In this document: piece after piece, positions 25,866-35,514 of the stretch
How the letters are laid out: the number at the start of each line of letters is the position of its first letter
Numbering within the stretch: the stretch's first letter is position 1
Assembly (NCBI GenBank): GCA_023398165.1
Contig: JAEWSQ010000007.1
Coordinates: 419,398-483,397, forward strand
Length of the DNA stretch: 64,000 nt
Direction: 5' to 3'
DNA from: Spirochaetota bacterium
GTDB lineage: Bacteria; Spirochaetota; Spirochaetia; Treponematales; Treponemataceae
Position numbers and translations under genes: made by a program
The notes under the pieces: model-generated
The model's input: the letters and a program-made list of their open reading frames with translations, nothing else
Databases searched by the model: none
Told to the model about the DNA's origin: nothing

Positions 25866-26820
25866 ACGTTTCCTCGAAAACTGGCCTGTTAAAATTATTT
25901 GTCTTGTTTTGGCTCTTTTTATATATGCTTTTTATCAAATGAGTACCCTTGACTCCAAGACGCTCTCTCTTCCCTTGAACGTCATTTCCGACGGTTCAAT
26001 GATGCAGTCCACAACTATTACCCATTATATAAGAATATCAGTTAAGGCGAAAACCGAGGATTTACTTCAAATAAAAGAAGACGATTTTACTGTTTTTCTC
26101 GACCTGAATCATTATACTGAATCGGGGGAATATGAGGTTCCTGTGTCGGTAATACTTTCTCCCGACGCGGTAAAGATTCAGCCTCTGGAATTTTCCTGTT
26201 CCCCGGAGTCAATTACTGTCAAGCTTGAGAGCCGTGTTACGTCCTACGCCCAGGCAGCGCCTCTTTTAACCGGAACACTAGCAGACGGATATAAAATCGA
26301 TTCAATATCGATTGAACCTGAGTACATTGAAATATCCGGCCCCGAGTCTATCGTGAAGAAAACTGTTTCACTGCAGACAAAAGAAATAGCGCTTGAACAA
26401 AGAAATATCAGTTTTACGAAGACTATTGAGCTTGTCAATAAAAATAAATTTATAACCCTTGAATCAGGCGGCACTGTGGAAGTTACGGTAGCTGTTTCTC
26501 CGATAATTTTAGAACAGACATTTACTTCTTCTCTCGGCCTCTTTGCTTCTCTTCCTCAGGGACTGGAATCTGCAACGCCCTTTCCGGAGTATGAAGTAAA
26601 GATAAGCGGTGAAGAAAAAGATCTTGAAGGTTTTGTGCTCACACGGTATTCTGCCCAAATTGACTGTTCATCGGTAAAAACTGAAGGTGTGTATGAACTG
26701 CCCGTAAAATTGTTTTTACCGAGCGATTATACCGTGCTCTCAGTTGTTCCTGAAACGGTATCTGTGACAGTAATAAAAGCTTCCGCAGATAAACAGAAAA
26801 CTTCCGGAGACGGGGATTAA
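25843..26820 (+). CDS. cdaR: YbbR-domain regulator of diadenylate cyclase (CdaR)
   Basis: This is a 325-residue protein with one N-terminal membrane helix (about 15-35, VKIICLVLALFIYAFYQ) and several YbbR repeats outside the membrane. CdaR proteins bind CdaA and modulate cyclic di-AMP synthesis. I chose ATG 25843, nine bases after GAGGAGG; an in-frame ATG at 25837 is too close to that site. The gene begins inside the cdaA coding region and is followed six bases later by acpS. YbbR-like features include repeated strand patterns such as SVILSPDAVKI and ISIEPEYIEISGPESIV. Function is inferred from family and position. Confidence 0.88.
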   Translation: MKTPQVIKRFLENWPVKIICLVLALFIYAFYQMSTLDSKTLSLPLNVISDGSMMQSTTITHYIRISVKAKTEDLLQIKEDDFTVFLDLNHYTESGEYEVPVSVILSPDAVKIQPLEFSCSPESITVKLESRVTSYAQAAPLLTGTLADGYKIDSISIEPEYIEISGPESIVKKTVSLQTKEIALEQRNISFTKTIELVNKNKFITLESGGTVEVTVAVSPIILEQTFTSSLGLFASLPQGLESATPFPEYEVKISGEEKDLEGFVLTRYSAQIDCSSVKTEGVYELPVKLFLPSDYTVLSVVPETVSVTVIKASADKQKTSGDGD

Positions 26821-26826
26821 CGCTGT

Positions 26827-27186
26827 ATGATACTGGGAATCGGTACCGATATTACTGAAAATAAACGGTTTGAAAAATGGCTTTTAAAATCTTCCATGAT
26901 TGAGCGTTATTTTAACTCTAGGGAAATTGAGGATCAGTTTCTTACGAGAGAGCTTCTTGCATCGCGCTTCGCTGTAAAAGAAGCCTTTGTTAAGGCTCTG
27001 GGTACCGGTTTCAGAGGACTTTCATTAAAAAATATCTGTGTAAGAAAAAATAGTCAGGGAAGTCCTCTGGTCGAGTTATATTCCGATGCTCTGGAAGCGT
27101 TCAGATGCAGAGGGGGTAAAACTATTCATGTAAGTTTAAGCCATGAAAAGGAATATTCAATAGCCTTTGTCGTTATAGAGGGGTAA
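26827..27186 (+). CDS. acpS: Holo-[acyl-carrier-protein] synthase
   Basis: This 119-residue enzyme transfers phosphopantetheine from CoA to apo-ACP. It shows the family start GIGTDITENKRFE (metal-binding Asp), and RFAVKEAFVKALGTGFRG, which holds the catalytic Glu and Lys, plus a C-terminal SLSHEKEYSIAFVVIE. Length is normal. It lies six bases after cdaR and one base before the DUF2225 gene. Confidence 0.95.
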   Translation: MILGIGTDITENKRFEKWLLKSSMIERYFNSREIEDQFLTRELLASRFAVKEAFVKALGTGFRGLSLKNICVRKNSQGSPLVELYSDALEAFRCRGGKTIHVSLSHEKEYSIAFVVIEG

Positions 27187-27187
27187 T

Positions 27188-28096
27188 ATGGAACGAAGAC
27201 CGAAAAAGAAAGAAGTGAAAAAACTGGCAACAACATTTTACTCGAAGCAGAAAATTCTCTGCCCTGTATGCAGGAAGGATTTTGAAAAGGAAGAGCTTAT
27301 GTCAGGCGGCGGACGCCTCATCGCCGGAGCCCTTACCGATGAGCTTCGAAGAACCTATGAACCTTCAGCCCGGTATGGAACGGTGTACCCCCTTGTCTAC
27401 ACGATGGGAGCCTGTCCTGTGTGTCATGCTTCTTTTTTTTGGAATGATTTTGAACAGAAAATGGAAAACGATATTATTTCTGTCATTCTCGATTCTGAAG
27501 ATGAACGCAAAAAATCTGTCGAAGCAATTTTTCCTCACTACGATTTTAAAAGAAATAAAACGCTCTTAGACGGCGCGGCCGCATACTACCTTGCACTTTT
27601 ATGTTATGAAAAAATGCCTGGGAAATGGTCCCCGACCATTAAGAAAGCTCAGATCGCTTTACGTCTTGCATGGATGTGCACAGATCTTGATAAAGAATGT
27701 CCTGCCCGCAGCTTTGATTTTACCGCTCAGGTTTTTTATAAAAAGGCATTGTTTTTTTATCAGGAATCGCTTGTTAAGGAAATGGCTCATGAGGAGGATA
27801 TTGCAGGGATCGGCAATTTTGGTCCGGATATTGATAAAAACTACGGCTATGACGGCGTTATCTATTTATGCGGTCTTCTGGAGTACAAATACGGCCAGCA
27901 GGAAGATATTTCCCTTCGTTTAAAAAAACTTGAGGAGTATAAAAGAGCGATTGCCCGTGTATTCGGGCTCGGTAAATCATCTAAAAACAAGCCCGGTCCC
28001 CTTCTTGAGCATTCGCGCAATTTATATGACACCATAACGGCTCTTCTGCGCGATGCAAACGTTATTGATCTTGATGATGATGACTCTGAGGAATAG
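27188..28096 (+). CDS. DUF2225 zinc-ribbon protein
   Basis: This 302-residue protein matches the DUF2225 family, common in spirochaetes and Firmicutes and of unknown function. The N-terminal part has a four-cysteine zinc-ribbon-like layout: CPVC near residue 25 and CPVC near residue 78 (GACPVCHASFFW). The rest is helical and resembles tetratricopeptide-like packing (AAAYYLALLCYEKM; ALRLAWMCTDL; ALFFYQESLVKEM). It ends in an acidic Asp/Glu run. It lies one base after acpS and three bases before truA, so it is in the same operon. No enzymatic motif is visible. Confidence 0.85.
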   Translation: MERRPKKKEVKKLATTFYSKQKILCPVCRKDFEKEELMSGGGRLIAGALTDELRRTYEPSARYGTVYPLVYTMGACPVCHASFFWNDFEQKMENDIISVILDSEDERKKSVEAIFPHYDFKRNKTLLDGAAAYYLALLCYEKMPGKWSPTIKKAQIALRLAWMCTDLDKECPARSFDFTAQVFYKKALFFYQESLVKEMAHEEDIAGIGNFGPDIDKNYGYDGVIYLCGLLEYKYGQQEDISLRLKKLEEYKRAIARVFGLGKSSKNKPGPLLEHSRNLYDTITALLRDANVIDLDDDDSEE

Positions 28097-28099
28097 GGC

Positions 28100-28876
28100 A
28101 TGAGGCTTATTCTTCTCTTTCTTTCTTATGACGGCACCAATTTTTGCGGATGGCAGAGACAGGATCACAAAAATAAAGGTTTAGAAGTCAGAACTGTTCA
28201 GGAAGAGCTGGAAAAAGCTCTAGAAAAAATACATAAACAGAAAGTTAGTATTCAGGGCTCAGGCAGAACCGATTCGGGCGTTCATGCGCGCAGTCAGGCT
28301 GCTACGTTTATCTCTCCTGTCGACTCCATTCCTGTTGAAAACTATGTAAGTGCCATAAACTCCTGTCTTCCCCGCGACATACGCATACACAGCGCTTCCG
28401 TTCAGGCTGATACCTTTAATGCCCGCTTCTCTGCGGTAAGCAGAACCTACCGTTACTTTATTTCATGTTCGAAAACGCCCTATGCGCATCAGATGCCCTA
28501 TATATGGCCTCTGCACAGATACCCCGATATTGCAGTGCTCAATGAGATGGCAAGTCTACTCCAGGGCGAGCTGGACTGCGCCTGTTTTTGTGCTTCCGGC
28601 GATGAGAGCCTTTCCACCTGCCGTTATATTTACCATGCCGTTTTTTTTATGGAAGGCGATATGCTTGTTTTTGAAATAAGCGCCAATGCTTTTCTTTGGA
28701 AAATGGTACGCTCAATTACCGGCACCCTCATAGATTATGAATACAGGGGTTTTGGGAAAAAGGAGTTTAAGCATCTTTTAGAATCCAAAAACCGCAGCCT
28801 TGCCGGGCAGACTGCCCCGGCTGAAGGATTATTCTTATGGGATGTCTCCTTTTCAGGAAAGCGTGTACATCCCTGA
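28100..28876 (+). CDS. truA: tRNA pseudouridine(38-40) synthase
   Basis: This 258-residue enzyme isomerises uridines 38-40 of the tRNA anticodon arm. The catalytic aspartate lies in QGSGRTDSGVHARSQAA, the family signature. Other landmarks are LSYDGTNFCGWQRQ at the start and NAFLWKMVRSITGTLI near the C-terminus. The start has a purine-rich GAGGAATAGGG upstream. It ends the dxs-to-truA operon; no clear terminator follows. Confidence 0.95.
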   Translation: MRLILLFLSYDGTNFCGWQRQDHKNKGLEVRTVQEELEKALEKIHKQKVSIQGSGRTDSGVHARSQAATFISPVDSIPVENYVSAINSCLPRDIRIHSASVQADTFNARFSAVSRTYRYFISCSKTPYAHQMPYIWPLHRYPDIAVLNEMASLLQGELDCACFCASGDESLSTCRYIYHAVFFMEGDMLVFEISANAFLWKMVRSITGTLIDYEYRGFGKKEFKHLLESKNRSLAGQTAPAEGLFLWDVSFSGKRVHP

Positions 28877-28930
28877 TTGAGCTTGATTATTTCCGTATAA
28901 AACTATATGGTTTTTAAACAGTTTTTCTAA

Positions 28931-28960
28931 AAGTGTCAGAAGATAAACTCTCAAGTGTCA
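28931..28960. promoter_or_regulatory. Direct repeat AAGTGTCA x2 upstream of the metallopeptidase gene
   Basis: AAGTGTCA occurs at 28931-28938 and 28953-28960, with 22 bases between starts, about two turns of the DNA helix. It lies 35-64 bases before the start codon, a usual place for an activator or repressor. No matching regulator can be named. Confidence 0.3.
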
Positions 28961-28994
28961 CAAAATAACATTACCATACAAAAAAGGAGAAAGT

Positions 28995-31913
28995 ATGAAA
29001 AAACAATGGTTTATGGCCTTGCTGATCAGCATTTTTTTTGCTTTTGCAGTACAAGGCATCTCGGCAGATGAATTTGCCAGTTCACTTGCAAATCCGGGCA
29101 ATGTCTCGGTTATTGTAACTGAATATTTTGACATAATTTTTACACAGGAATCGGCCTATGCGGCTCAGATTCTTGCAGAAAAAGCAGACAGCCTGTATCT
29201 AAAAGCCTGCACGCTTCTTGAAGCGGAACCCTATTTCAGGATGTCTCTTGTTCTTTCACCCGACACCGATGTATTAAACGGCGGCTTCACGTATGCTCCG
29301 TATAATTACATTATTTTATACGATACGATTCCCGATGAAGGTTCACTTGCCGTATTCGGTGAAAGTTTTTTAAACGTTTTTTATCATGAAGTTGTCCATG
29401 CTGTTTCTATTCAGAAAAAAAGCACATTCTGGCGTTTTGCGGGTTCCATTATTGGCGATATTTTAACCCCTTCTCCCTTATTTAATCTTCCTCTTTCTTT
29501 TATTGAAGGTGCAACTGTTTCTTTTGAAAGCAAAGATGGAGAAGGAAGACTCAACGATGTGTATGCTACCCATATTCTTGCCCAGGCAAAACTTGAAGGT
29601 ACCTTTCCTGATTGGAAGCAGGCAGCCTATACAAGAGATATATACCCGGTAGGACAGCTTCCGTACCTGTTCGGAGGCGCTTTTGCAGCCTATATTCAGC
29701 AGCGTTTCGGAATGGAAAAATATGCACAGTACTGGGAGGAATGCGGGAAAATTCAGCTTTTTAAACTCGTTCCCGGTGTATTTAAGTCTGTGTACCGAAA
29801 AGATATAGATACAGTCTGGAGCGATTTTGAGGATTCGATCATCCTTCCGACCCAGGTTGGAACTGTATCTGATTCCCCGGAAAAGGAAAGACCTCAGACG
29901 ACAGCGATGCTCAATATAGAAGACTACACCGGCGGAAACTTATTACAGTCAAAAGAAATGAGTATTTTTTCCTCTGTTGCATCGGGAGTAAACGGTATTG
30001 CATGGATCGACGAGGCTCAGAGTGCTGTGTTTTACCTCACGAATGAAGCAGTACTTGCGGGTGATCCTGTAAAACCGGAGAAACTTTTTACTATAAGCTC
30101 AGGACAAACGAGAATAACATTCTCACCGGACGGAAAATACCTCGTATCGTCGTATGTGTACCGGTATCCGCAGGGACGCAATACTGTTCAGATTTATGAT
30201 ATGGAAAAACGATCCTTTACTTCTGAGAAAATTCAGGGCATAAGAGATGCTGTTCTTGTAACGCTCGATGATGGAAAAGAGTATGTTGCAGGCGTCGAGA
30301 CAAAGTCGCAGTTTGCATCAATCGTTCTTTTTGACAGGACAACACTCTCAGAAGTTATGCGCCGTGATTTTCCCGTAAATACGGTTCCTTTCAGCCTGGC
30401 AAACGGAGGAGAGGGAAATCTTTCCTATGTGCTTAAGGATAAAAGCGACTGGTATATAGTTCTCTATGATCCTCTCACGAAGGAAGAAGTGCGCATCTGT
30501 GATCCTGAAAACCCGATCGTTATTAAGAATTTAAATCCTGTTTACGGAACAGATTCGCCAGAGCTTTCATTTTCCTATGCACATGGTTTTGTAGACGGCA
30601 CCTTCCCGCGCATGGGTAAGCTCTCCATACAATACGGTTCCGCTTCACTATCAGATCTTACTGTAACTGTACAGACTCAGACAAAAGATATATCAGGCGG
30701 TGTGTATAATCCCGTCTGCGTGGGTGATACCGTTGTATTCAATGCAAAATACTATGATCATGATATGCTGCACCGCATTCCTTATGAAGCAGTGTGCAAT
30801 TCACAGGAGTATGAACTGTCACTTGAGTATAATGCTGATGAACAACCCGTACAGGAGAATAAGGTTGCAGGTTTTACTGAACAAAAGTATAATCCCTTTA
30901 AATACATGACCGATGGAATTTTCATTCCGACTGCGCAGCTGACAATGACCAGCGGTCTTAATCCCCTGGATGTAACATTGGACGATTTCGGTTTTGCCCT
31001 CGGTGCCAGTTATACTACCCAGGATCCGGCCGGTATCTGGATGCCGTCTGTTAGTCTTTTGTTCGATGTTATTAAACTGAGAGGAGAAACATCTCTTTCA
31101 GTTGTTAATAAAGCAACACCGGTCGCATTAACCGGAACGTTTAATGCCGATTTTAATTTTACCGGAAATTCAGATCTTCTTGCCTCTGTGGAAGCTTCCT
31201 ATACCCATCCGCTTGGTAACACCGGCAACAGCCTCTTCTTTTCCAATTATCTTGAAGGAAACTGGATTACGAATCCCGGAACTTTTTCACAAACCTATTC
31301 AGATTCGGTGCAGGTTGGTTTTTCAACAATCAAGAGCAGGGGAATCGGCTGCTATGAGACCGGAGGTTTCGAGACAGCCGCGGGAGGCGGTTTCTTGTTA
31401 AATCCAGCCGGTACCGATGTTCTTCAGTATAACTATTCTCTAGCGGCTGCATATAAGTTTTCACGGCTTCTCCCTGTCGATAATACAAGATACTTAACCT
31501 TTAACCTTCCTGCACTGTTTCAGGCTCAAATATTCCCCTCTGTTAAAGTGTATCCGAATACCACCGCCTTATGGGCTGCCGGAGCAGAACTTACGCTCTT
31601 TTCTGCAGAAATACAAAAAGGGTTCCCCTTCCTCTGCCTCTATGCAAACCGTATGACCGTTACGGGAACCTATACAGGAGGACAGGTAATTTCGGGAATC
31701 AACTATAAGGATCCAGTCAGCAATTTTACCGGCATCGGTTCATTAGCCTATGAGGATTCTGTGGGAATAAACTGCAAAATAACACTCCGGGCGATTTTCG
31801 GTATGCTCCTGACACAGATACCTTTCGACTTCGGCGCGGGAATTAAGTATTACATACGGCATCAGCAGTTCGCGTATCAAATTACCTTGTTCAGCGCAGG
31901 ACTAGAGTTCTAA
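28995..31913 (+). CDS. Exported metallopeptidase with propeller-like region and outer-membrane-barrel-like C-terminus
   Basis: I do not recognise a named family. The 972-residue protein has a signal peptide (1 to about 24, ending GISA-DE). A gluzincin-type zinc site follows: His131-Glu132-Val-Val-His135 (YHEVVHAV) and, about 40 residues later, FIEGATVSFES, the usual position of the third ligand Glu. Residues about 300-620 contain repeated propeller-like strands (RITFSPDGKYLVSSYVY). From about 650 the sequence alternates polar and hydrophobic residues with repeated short strands and ends in Phe (LFSAGLEF), as outer-membrane barrels do. It may be a surface-anchored protease. A good AAGGAG precedes the start. 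The stop overlaps the convergent helicase gene by four bases. Confidence 0.75.
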   Translation: MKKQWFMALLISIFFAFAVQGISADEFASSLANPGNVSVIVTEYFDIIFTQESAYAAQILAEKADSLYLKACTLLEAEPYFRMSLVLSPDTDVLNGGFTYAPYNYIILYDTIPDEGSLAVFGESFLNVFYHEVVHAVSIQKKSTFWRFAGSIIGDILTPSPLFNLPLSFIEGATVSFESKDGEGRLNDVYATHILAQAKLEGTFPDWKQAAYTRDIYPVGQLPYLFGGAFAAYIQQRFGMEKYAQYWEECGKIQLFKLVPGVFKSVYRKDIDTVWSDFEDSIILPTQVGTVSDSPEKERPQTTAMLNIEDYTGGNLLQSKEMSIFSSVASGVNGIAWIDEAQSAVFYLTNEAVLAGDPVKPEKLFTISSGQTRITFSPDGKYLVSSYVYRYPQGRNTVQIYDMEKRSFTSEKIQGIRDAVLVTLDDGKEYVAGVETKSQFASIVLFDRTTLSEVMRRDFPVNTVPFSLANGGEGNLSYVLKDKSDWYIVLYDPLTKEEVRICDPENPIVIKNLNPVYGTDSPELSFSYAHGFVDGTFPRMGKLSIQYGSASLSDLTVTVQTQTKDISGGVYNPVCVGDTVVFNAKYYDHDMLHRIPYEAVCNSQEYELSLEYNADEQPVQENKVAGFTEQKYNPFKYMTDGIFIPTAQLTMTSGLNPLDVTLDDFGFALGASYTTQDPAGIWMPSVSLLFDVIKLRGETSLSVVNKATPVALTGTFNADFNFTGNSDLLASVEASYTHPLGNTGNSLFFSNYLEGNWITNPGTFSQTYSDSVQVGFSTIKSRGIGCYETGGFETAAGGGFLLNPAGTDVLQYNYSLAAAYKFSRLLPVDNTRYLTFNLPALFQAQIFPSVKVYPNTTALWAAGAELTLFSAEIQKGFPFLCLYANRMTVTGTYTGGQVISGINYKDPVSNFTGIGSLAYEDSVGINCKITLRAIFGMLLTQIPFDFGAGIKYYIRHQQFAYQITLFSAGLEF

Positions 31914-33916
31914 ATAGTAAATTTGTTTTTCATCCGTGCGAGAATATCAAGGGCCATAGTATCTTCTACTTCTCCGGGCGGCTCATGATATTCCACAAGG
32001 TTTGAAGGAATTTCATCAAGAAAGGGGGAGGGAGTGCAGTCGACTACGTTCTGCATCTTCCTTCTTCTTCTGCAGGCTGATATAAACAGCTTGTCCCGTG
32101 CCCTTGTTATGGCTACATAAAAAAGCCGTCTTTCTTCTTCAATATTGCCTTCACCCTCTTCGAGACTTCTTGCATGCGGTATTAAACCTTCTTCCGCTCC
32201 TGCAATAAACACAACCGGAAACTCAAGCCCCTTCGATGCATGAATGGTCATGAGACTTACTTTTCCCTTTATTGAATCATCCTCCATGTCGTCTCTTGAG
32301 ATGAGGGTTATTCTGTTAAGATAGGCATAAAGGCCGGTATCGAAGTTATCGGGGTTGTTTTCCCATGCGTCGATGGAGTTAATGAGGTGTTCAATATTGA
32401 GAAACTTGAACCGGGCCGCCTTTTCGTTTTTCTGATACTCCTGCATTAAATAGTCCATATAATTTACGGTATCGACCATAGCCCTCACTTTTTTGGCAAG
32501 AGCCTTTCCTCCAAGGAGGGATGAGCGCTGCTCTGTTATGAGGTTCACAAAGCTTTCGAGTTCTATTTTCATTTTATCGCCGAGCGGGGATTCCTGTGCG
32601 GAAATGAGGGCATTAATGCTTGTCCAAAGCGAGCACTGCTGATTTTTCGCAATTTCATTTATCTGCTCGATGGTTTTTCTGCCTATGCCTCTTCGGGGCG
32701 TGTTAATAATCCTTAAAAGATTTATGTCGTCATCGTGGTTTGAAATAACCCGCAGGTAGCTTATAACGTCCTTAATTTCTTTCCTCTGGAAAAAGCTCGT
32801 ACCGCCTGATACGGTGTAGGGGATGTTAGCCTCCAAAAACCCTTCTTCAATTGCCCTTGTCAGGGTATTAGCCCGAATAAGAACTCCGAAGTCGCCGTAG
32901 TTGCGTTTTTCGCTCATACACAGGCTTTGTATCATCTGGCAGATAAAGTCCGCTTCCGCGCTTTCATTTTCCGGCATGAATACTTCTATGGGCTTTCCGG
33001 AACCGTTGCCCGACCACAGAGACTTGTCTTTGCGGTTTGTGTTATGTGAAATAACGCCGTTTGCAGCTGCGAGAATGGTTTCTGTGGAACGGTAGTTCTG
33101 TTCAAGGCGAATTTCCTTAACACCGGGGTAATCGCGTTCAAACATCAGTATGTTTTCGTAGTTTGCTCCCCGCCAGCTGTAAATGGACTGGTCATCGTCG
33201 CCGACAACTGCGACATTGCGTTCTGCGATGGCATGCATAAAAAGATACTGCTGAATGGAAGTGTCCTGAAACTCGTCAACCATAATATATTTGTAGCGGT
33301 CCCTGTATTTCTGGAGCACTTCGGGGAATTCTCTGAAAAGTTTTAAGGGAAGACCGATGAGATCATCGAAATCGACAGCGTTAAACAGTTTCAGCCCCGA
33401 CTGATACTCTTCATACAATTTTCTGTACTGGTCATTTGCACTTTCCCAGTCCCAGCGCCCTATTTTTATGTTTGAAAACAGGTTCCCGATCTTATACACA
33501 TCCAGGGCATCTGAGGTAAACCCGAGTTCCCTCCCGGTTTCCTTTATAAGCTGATTTCGGTCTACATCGTCATAAATCGAAAAATTGGATCTCCAGCCGA
33601 GCAGTTCAATATCCTGGCGCAGTATTTTCACCCCGAAGGCATGAAAAGTTGATATTGTCAGGTTCTGCAGTTTCTTCCCGGTAAGCTCTTTTACGCGCTC
33701 CTCCATCTCCTTTGCAGCCTTATTGGTAAAGGTGAGCGCCAGTATCTGGCTTTGGGGAATACCGGATTCAAGCATATGAGCGATGCGGTAGGTTATAACG
33801 CGGGTTTTCCCCGAGCCGGCGCCTGCTATAATGAGAATGGGGCCTTCGATTGTCGTTACAGCCTCGTATTGTTTTTCATTGAGCGTATTGAATGCGAGTG
33901 ATGACATAGCGCTCAT
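31910..33916 (-). CDS. UvrD/Rep-family superfamily 1 DNA helicase
   Basis: This 668-residue ATP-dependent 3'-5' helicase acts in repair or replication restart. Motifs: Q-motif LNEKQYEAV, Walker A AGAGSGKTRVI, motif Ia ALTFTNKAAKEM, motif II VDEFQD, motif III GDDDQSIYSWRGA, motif IV QNYRST, motif V MTIHASKGLEFPVVFIAG, and motif VI RRLFYVAITRA. The length is closer to Rep or a short PcrA than to full UvrD (about 720), so I give no symbol. The start has no obvious ribosome binding site; a second ATG lies three codons in. It is convergent with the metallopeptidase gene and divergent from hexokinase. Confidence 0.95.
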   Translation of the reverse strand: MSAMSSLAFNTLNEKQYEAVTTIEGPILIIAGAGSGKTRVITYRIAHMLESGIPQSQILALTFTNKAAKEMEERVKELTGKKLQNLTISTFHAFGVKILRQDIELLGWRSNFSIYDDVDRNQLIKETGRELGFTSDALDVYKIGNLFSNIKIGRWDWESANDQYRKLYEEYQSGLKLFNAVDFDDLIGLPLKLFREFPEVLQKYRDRYKYIMVDEFQDTSIQQYLFMHAIAERNVAVVGDDDQSIYSWRGANYENILMFERDYPGVKEIRLEQNYRSTETILAAANGVISHNTNRKDKSLWSGNGSGKPIEVFMPENESAEADFICQMIQSLCMSEKRNYGDFGVLIRANTLTRAIEEGFLEANIPYTVSGGTSFFQRKEIKDVISYLRVISNHDDDINLLRIINTPRRGIGRKTIEQINEIAKNQQCSLWTSINALISAQESPLGDKMKIELESFVNLITEQRSSLLGGKALAKKVRAMVDTVNYMDYLMQEYQKNEKAARFKFLNIEHLINSIDAWENNPDNFDTGLYAYLNRITLISRDDMEDDSIKGKVSLMTIHASKGLEFPVVFIAGAEEGLIPHARSLEEGEGNIEEERRLFYVAITRARDKLFISACRRRRKMQNVVDCTPSPFLDEIPSNLVEYHEPPGEVEDTMALDILARMKNKFTI

Positions 33917-33995
33917 TCTACGGTATTAGAGCCATTCTATGCAACACGGAATAATGAATAAATGGTAAATACGTTAGGTGAATACTCCTATGCGA

Positions 33996-34024
33996 TTGTT
34001 ATTTTTCTGCTTGAATGCTATACT
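33996..34024 (+). promoter_or_regulatory. Promoter candidate for hexokinase
   Basis: TTGTTA (33996-34001) and TATACT (34019-34024) are 17 bases apart; a TG lies just before the -10 region. The element ends 30 bases before the chosen hexokinase start. Confidence 0.6.
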
Positions 34025-34054
34025 TTTTCTCATATTTCTGCGGAGGTTTTTTCT

Positions 34055-35398
34055 ATGACTATCGTTCAGACAGTAAATGCATTTTTAGGGCGCCATGGTT
34101 TTGCATACGGCGGACCGGATATTAATACCATCGTTGACGGCCTTTTATGGGATATGCAGCAGGGATTGGACAAGGGCGCCGGTTCGTTTACTGCGATGGA
34201 GGCAACAGAAGATATGATACCCACCTGGGGTCTTCCTCCTTCTTCAATTCCGCTTAATAAAACTGTTATTGTCATCGATGCAGGAGGAACAAATTTCCGT
34301 TCCTGTTTAGTTCATTTTGATTCGGAAGGAAAGACTACTATCACCGACCTCGAAAAATGTGCAATGCCCGGCATCGAAAAGGAACTTTCTAAAAAGGATT
34401 TTTTTAATTCAATTGCGAAAAATCTTGATCATTTAAAGAACAAGGCAGACAGCATCGGCTTCTGCTTTTCTTATGCAATGAAAATAACTCCCGAAGGAGA
34501 CGGTCAGGTTATCGGTTTCTCAAAGGAAATAAAGGCAAAAGAAGTAGTGGGCTCTCTTGTCGGCGAATCATTATGTGATGCCCTTGTTGAACGGGGCTGG
34601 AACAGACCGAAGAAAGTAATGCTGTTAAATGATACCGCTGCAGCTCTTTTAGCAGGCGCTGCCAATGCATCGGGCGGAAGACTCTACAGTTCCTATGTGG
34701 GACTCATTCTCGGAACCGGTATGAACGCCGCGTATATAGAATCAGGCAGGATAAAAAAAATTGAGAATATGAAAGGAATTAAAGGCGGCATTCCCGAAAG
34801 CCAGATTGTTGTCTGCGAAACAGGAAAGTTTAACAAACTTCCGCGCTCCTCATTCGATGTTGAGTTTGACAAAACTGCAAATACCCCCGGTCTTTATGTC
34901 ATGGAAAAAATGTGTTCGGGGGCGTATCTGGGGCCGGTTTCGCTCATTGCACTCAAAGAGGCGGCGAAGGACGGATTATTTTCAGAATCTGTTGCAAAAG
35001 AGATTCTATCAGTAAAGAAACTGGAACTTAAAGATATGGATCAGTTTTTTTATGCACCGTTTAAAACTGATACACTGCTGGGCTCAATTATGGCTAAGGG
35101 AAACCAGGATGATTACGACACCTCTTATGCGATTCTCGACGCCTTCGTTGAACGTTCCGCCCGTATAACCTCTTCGATTATTGCAGCTTCGGTTATTAAA
35201 AGCGGCAAGGGTACACAGCCTTCTCTCCCTGTATGCATCTTGTGCGAAGGTACTACATTCTACAAAACGCATAATCTTCATGAGCGCTTACGGGGCTACC
35301 TCAATACCGTACTGACGGAGCAGAGAAAACTGTACTTTGAAATCGTAAGTCTTGAGAATGCAATAACCCTCGGGGCTGCGGTTGCCGCATTGTCCTGA
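34055..35398 (+). CDS. hxk: Hexokinase
   Basis: This 447-residue eukaryote-type hexokinase phosphorylates glucose and related hexoses, as found in treponemes. It has the phosphate-binding motif VIDAGGTNFRSCLVHF, the sugar-binding segment around FCFSYAMKI, LNDTAAALLAGAA with the catalytic Asp, and ILGTGMNAAYIE with GxGxN. The frame is open from 33962, but ATG 34055 with GGAGG upstream and a promoter just before it set the start; the extra upstream residues are not part of the family. A terminator follows at 35442-35484. Confidence 0.93.
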   Translation: MTIVQTVNAFLGRHGFAYGGPDINTIVDGLLWDMQQGLDKGAGSFTAMEATEDMIPTWGLPPSSIPLNKTVIVIDAGGTNFRSCLVHFDSEGKTTITDLEKCAMPGIEKELSKKDFFNSIAKNLDHLKNKADSIGFCFSYAMKITPEGDGQVIGFSKEIKAKEVVGSLVGESLCDALVERGWNRPKKVMLLNDTAAALLAGAANASGGRLYSSYVGLILGTGMNAAYIESGRIKKIENMKGIKGGIPESQIVVCETGKFNKLPRSSFDVEFDKTANTPGLYVMEKMCSGAYLGPVSLIALKEAAKDGLFSESVAKEILSVKKLELKDMDQFFYAPFKTDTLLGSIMAKGNQDDYDTSYAILDAFVERSARITSSIIAASVIKSGKGTQPSLPVCILCEGTTFYKTHNLHERLRGYLNTVLTEQRKLYFEIVSLENAITLGAAVAALS

Positions 35399-35441
35399 CA
35401 AAGAAAACCGTCTTTATGTAAGAGAATTATAAACTATTTAC

Positions 35442-35484
35442 AAAACCGGTATCTGCCGATATACTTCAGGTACCGGTTTTTTAT
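35442..35484 (+). terminator. Intrinsic terminator after hexokinase
   Basis: AAAACCGGTA (35442-35451) pairs with TACCGGTTTT (35471-35480) around a 19-base loop, followed by T residues. The loop contains GCCGATAT (35455-35462), close to a sigma-28 -10 element, and the flbB start is only 30 bases downstream of the T tract. Confidence 0.8.
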
Positions 35485-35514
35485 TTTAAAAAATGAACCA
35501 TACAGGGAGTTACT

